From contig NZ_KB891987.1 of assembly GCF_000373625.1 (NCBI RefSeq), positions 124,001-188,000 of the forward strand: a DNA stretch of 64,000 nt, read 5' to 3'. Below the pieces are notes generated by a model. The model ran no database searches. It saw only the letters and a list, made by a program, of their open reading frames with translations, and was not told the origin of the DNA. Within the stretch, counting starts at the first letter, position 1. Every line of letters begins with the position of its first letter. Of this stretch, positions 61,236 to 64,000 are shown piece by piece. A program made the position numbers and the translations under genes. The stretch comes from Streptomyces sp. LaPpAH-108. GTDB lineage: Bacteria; Actinomycetota; Actinomycetes; Streptomycetales; Streptomycetaceae.

Positions 61236-61837
61236 TGCCCCGTATCCCCGGCTCCGGCCTGGCCAAGGGCCTGGCCGTCACCCTGCGCACGATGACGAAG
61301 AAGACCGTCACCGAGCGGTACCCCGACGTGGAGCCCGAACTGCCGCCCCGCACCCGCGGAGTCATCGGCCTGTTCGAGGAGAACTGCACGGTCTGCATGC
61401 TGTGCGCCCGCGAGTGCCCCGACTGGTGCATCTACATCGACTCCCACAAGGAGACGGTCCCCGCCGCCACCCCCGGCGGCCGAGAGCGCAGCCGCAACGT
61501 CCTGGACCGCTTCGCCATCGACTTCTCGCTGTGCATGTACTGCGGCATCTGCATCGAGGTCTGCCCCTTCGACGCGCTGTTCTGGTCACCGGAGTTCGAG
61601 TACGCCGAGACCGACATCCACGAACTCACCCACGAGCGCGACAAGCTCCGCGAGTGGATGTGGACCGTCCCGGCGCCGCCCGCCCTGGACCCGCACGCCG
61701 AGGAGCCCAAGGAGATCGCCGCCGCCCGCAAGACCGCCGACAAACTGGCCGCCGCACAAGCGGCCGAAGCGGCCGAGGCCGCCGAGGCGGCAGCACCGAA
61801 GCCCGAGGAACCCGAGGAAAAGGAGGGAGAGTCGTGA
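61235..61837 (+). CDS. nuoI2: Complex I-like subunit I, second cluster (two [4Fe-4S] clusters)
   Basis: A 200-residue ferredoxin-type subunit with complete motifs [15 protein letters not shown] and [16 protein letters not shown]. Ala/Glu-rich C-terminal tail. ATG overlaps nuoH2 by one base (TGATG). With no E, F or G encoded nearby, NuoI2 could be where a soluble ferredoxin docks. Confidence 0.93.
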   Translation: MPRIPGSGLAKGLAVTLRTMTKKTVTERYPDVEPELPPRTRGVIGLFEENCTVCMLCARECPDWCIYIDSHKETVPAATPGGRERSRNVLDRFAIDFSLCMYCGICIEVCPFDALFWSPEFEYAETDIHELTHERDKLREWMWTVPAPPALDPHAEEPKEIAAARKTADKLAAAQAAEAAEAAEAAAPKPEEPEEKEGES

Positions 61838-62508
61838 GCCCCACCGCGGCCACCCTGGCCGCCGCCCCCCACGGCTTCCTGTCCCCGACCGGCGTCGAGA
61901 TCGCCTTCCTGCTCGTCGGCCTCGCCACCCTCGGCGCCGCGCTCATCACCGTCACCACCCGGCAGCTCGTGCACGCCGCCCTGTGGCTGGTGGTCGCGCT
62001 CGGCGGCCTCGCCGTCGAATACCTCCTGCTGACCGCCGAGTTCATCGCCTGGGTGCAGGTCCTCATCTACGTCGGTTCCGTCGTCGTCCTCCTCCTGTTC
62101 GGACTGATGCTCACGCGGGCCCCCATCGGCCGCTCCCCGGACGCCGACTCCGGCAACCGCTGGGCCGCGCTCGCCGTCGCGGTGGGCGCCGCCGGGGCAC
62201 TGGTCTGGGTGGTCGTGGACGCCTTCCGCGCCACCTGGATCGACCTGGAAGGACCGGCCGCCGGGACCACCCGCGTCACCGGCGAGAGCATCTTCCGTAG
62301 CTGGGTCCTGCCCTTCGAGGCCCTGTCCGTGCTCCTCCTCGCCGCCCTGGTCGGCGCGATCGTCCTGTCCCGCAAGGCCAAGGCCGAGGCCGGTCAGGAC
62401 CAGGCACCCGGCGCCCCCGGGCGCACGAAGGCCCCCGGCGTCCCGAGCCCCACGCGGCCCCCCGCCGAGCCCACGCAGCCCCCCGGCGAGAAGGAAGGCG
62501 CCCGCTGA
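61834..62508 (+). CDS. nuoJ2: Complex I-like subunit J, second cluster
   Basis: A 224-residue membrane subunit with five helices; [23 protein letters not shown] is the NuoJ pi-bulge helix. The ~40-residue C-terminal tail is Pro-rich. GTG in the nuoI2 stop (GTGA); one-base overlap with nuoK2. Confidence 0.92.
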   Translation: MSPTAATLAAAPHGFLSPTGVEIAFLLVGLATLGAALITVTTRQLVHAALWLVVALGGLAVEYLLLTAEFIAWVQVLIYVGSVVVLLLFGLMLTRAPIGRSPDADSGNRWAALAVAVGAAGALVWVVVDAFRATWIDLEGPAAGTTRVTGESIFRSWVLPFEALSVLLLAALVGAIVLSRKAKAEAGQDQAPGAPGRTKAPGVPSPTRPPAEPTQPPGEKEGAR

Positions 62509-62885
62509 TGCACCTCGCCTACCCCGCCGTCCTCTCCGCCCTCCTCTTCTGCACCGGCCTCTACGGCGTCCTCGCGCGCCGCAACGCGATCCTGGTCCTC
62601 ATGTCGGTCGAGCTGATGCTCAACGCCGTCAACCTCAACCTCGTCGCCTTCGACGTCTGGCTGAGCCGCGCCGCCCGCGACACCCTGCACTCCGGCCAGG
62701 CGCTGACCCTGTTCACCATCGCCATCGCCGCCGCCGAGATCGGCATCGGCCTGGCGATCGTGCTCGCCGTGTACCGCAACCGGGGCACCTCCGACATCGA
62801 CCGACTCCGCGACACCGCCGAAGGCCCCGACACCGCCGAGGGCCCCGACGCCCCCGGGGCCGAGAAGGCTGAGGCCACCGCGTGA
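62508..62885 (+). CDS. nuoK2: Complex I-like subunit K, second cluster
   Basis: A 125-residue, three-helix subunit with both membrane glutamates ([12 protein letters not shown] and [12 protein letters not shown]). A 25-residue acidic tail with [13 protein letters not shown] is added to the usual 100 residues. Four-bp overlap with nuoL2. Confidence 0.93.
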   Translation: MHLAYPAVLSALLFCTGLYGVLARRNAILVLMSVELMLNAVNLNLVAFDVWLSRAARDTLHSGQALTLFTIAIAAAEIGIGLAIVLAVYRNRGTSDIDRLRDTAEGPDTAEGPDAPGAEKAEATA

Positions 62886-64000
62886 CCACGACCACCCTCG
62901 CCGCCCTCGTCCCCGTCCTCCCCTTCCTCGCCGCCGCCGGACTCCTGCTCGGCCGCACCGCGCCCGGCTTCGTCCGGCCGCTGGCCGTCCTGCCCGTCCT
63001 CGCCTCCCTCGTGCTGGCCGCGCTCGTCGCGGCCCGCCAGGGCGGCGGCCGGGCGATCGACGCGGCCACCCTGCTGACGCCCACCGGCTCCGTCCCGGTC
63101 GACCTCGCCCTGCACATCGACGGCTTCGCCGCCCTCGTCGCCGTCCTGGTGGCCTTCGTCGCGAGCTGTGTGCAGATCTACTCGACCGGCTATCTGCGCG
63201 AGGACCCCCGCTACCCCTCGTACGCGGCCCTCGTCTCCCTCTTCACCTCCGCCATGCTCCTGGTCGTCTACTCCGGCGATCTGATCGTGCTGCTGGTCGG
63301 CTGGGAGGTCATGGGCATCTGCTCCTACTTCCTCGTCGGCCACTACTGGGAGACCCCCGAGGCCCGCGCCGCCTCCCTCAAGGCGTTCCTCGTCACCAAG
63401 CTCGGCGACGTGCCGTTCCTGATCGGCCTGTTCGCGCTCGGCACCGACGCCGGGTCCTTCCGCATCACCCGCGTCCTCGCCACGGTCGCGAACGGCGGAC
63501 TCGACCACCCGACCCTGATCGCCCTGCTGCTCCTCGCGGGCGTAGCGGGCAAGTCGGCGCAGTTCCCGCTGCACACCTGGCTCCCGGACGCGATGGCGGG
63601 CCCGACCCCCGTCTCCGCGCTGATCCACGCCGCGACCATGGTCGCCGCCGGTGTCTACTTCATCGCCCGTCTCCTGCCCGTCTTCGAGGCGTCCGCCGCC
63701 GCGATGGTGGTCCTCGCCGCGATGGCCGCCGTCACCATGGTGGGCTCCGGCCTCTGCGCCCTCGCCCAGGACGACATCAAGCGCGTCCTCGCCTACTCGA
63801 CCATCGGCCAGCTCGGCTACATGACCGGCGCCCTCGCCGTCGGCGACCGGGGTGCCGCCGTCTTCCACCTCCTGTCCCACGGCGCCTTCAAGGCGCTGCT
63901 GTTCCTCGCCGCCGGTGTGGTCATCCACGCCGCGGGCACCAACTCGCTGGCCGCCATGTCCCGCATGAGCCACCTGCGCGACCGCGTCCCGGACGCCTTC
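62882..64000 (+). CDS. nuoL2: Complex I-like subunit L, second cluster (3' end outside window)
   Basis: The first 373 codons are in the window, still open at the edge. GTG at 62882 overlaps the nuoK2 stop. [21 protein letters not shown] (Glu), [36 protein letters not shown] (pumping Lys) and [20 protein letters not shown] are typical of NuoL and intact, so the subunit should pump protons. nuoM2 and nuoN2 probably follow beyond the window. Confidence 0.93.
   Translation, partial: MTTTTLAALVPVLPFLAAAGLLLGRTAPGFVRPLAVLPVLASLVLAALVAARQGGGRAIDAATLLTPTGSVPVDLALHIDGFAALVAVLVAFVASCVQIYSTGYLREDPRYPSYAALVSLFTSAMLLVVYSGDLIVLLVGWEVMGICSYFLVGHYWETPEARAASLKAFLVTKLGDVPFLIGLFALGTDAGSFRITRVLATVANGGLDHPTLIALLLLAGVAGKSAQFPLHTWLPDAMAGPTPVSALIHAATMVAAGVYFIARLLPVFEASAAAMVVLAAMAAVTMVGSGLCALAQDDIKRVLAYSTIGQLGYMTGALAVGDRGAAVFHLLSHGAFKALLFLAAGVVIHAAGTNSLAAMSRMSHLRDRVPDAF

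Overview
The window is high-GC actinomycete chromosome, almost certainly Streptomyces. GC-rich third codon positions, many GTG starts, ATGA/GTGA overlaps and the gene order (menG, geranylgeranyl reductase, def, NlpC/P60, nuoA-N, recQ, polyprenyl synthase, LolA-like/ABC, korAB, two-component genes, second nuo cluster) match the order I recall from the core of Streptomyces coelicolor. There is no prophage, insertion sequence, CRISPR array or recognisable tRNA.

Layout. 0-5.5 kb: tail of an amidohydrolase-like gene, a GH18-like lipoprotein, and a three-gene exopolysaccharide operon (small membrane protein, CE4 deacetylase-GT2 synthase resembling MatB, acyltransferase). 5.5-10.4 kb: menG, a PASTA protein, a GNAT enzyme, a geranylgeranyl-reductase-type flavoprotein, peptide deformylase and a secreted NlpC/P60 hydrolase. 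11.0-27.0 kb: a complete 14-gene complex I operon (nuoA-N) with a Rex-type operator in its leader and a hairpin terminator after nuoN. 27-36.4 kb: recQ, an M56 peptidase, fumarylacetoacetase, an ATP-grasp ligase/flavoprotein pair, a ~1 kb gene-poor repeat-like stretch, and a HAD phosphatase. 36.4-42.1 kb: a secreted SLT transglycosylase under a c-di-AMP (ydaO-type) riboswitch, a polyprenyl diphosphate synthase, and a LolA-like protein followed by an ABC transporter whose start codon lies in the loop of a perfect 17-bp hairpin. 42.1-49.7 kb: small redox, VOC, RarD and HxlR genes, then korAB (2-oxoacid:ferredoxin oxidoreductase). 49.9-56.1 kb: one NarL-type response regulator and two closely related histidine kinases, with a decayed tandem array of about 64-93-bp units between regulator and first kinase, plus a second HxlR/quinone-reductase pair. 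56.3-64.0 kb: a second nuo cluster, A2-B2-C2-H2-I2-J2-K2-L2 (cut by the window edge), with no D, E, F or G and with NuoC2 carrying a ~770-residue repetitive tail.

How the genes fit together. The unifying theme is respiration with menaquinone: MenG completes the quinone ring, the polyprenyl synthase makes its tail, the geranylgeranyl reductase is a candidate for partly saturating that tail, and two complex I-type machines use it. The second machine lacks the NADH-oxidising module and sits about 7 kb from korAB, which reduces ferredoxin; a ferredoxin-fed, short-circuit complex I is the most interesting functional hypothesis here. A second theme is cell-wall and surface remodelling (matB-like operon, NlpC/P60, SLT enzyme), with nucleotide-second-messenger control visible in the DNA (c-di-AMP riboswitch, Crp-like site).

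A third, structural theme is repeat-driven change: tandem duplications spanning stop codons at three unrelated genes, decayed tandem arrays in two gene-free stretches, and long peptide repeats grown onto NuoC2. Functional names rest on motif recognition by eye; no database search was possible.
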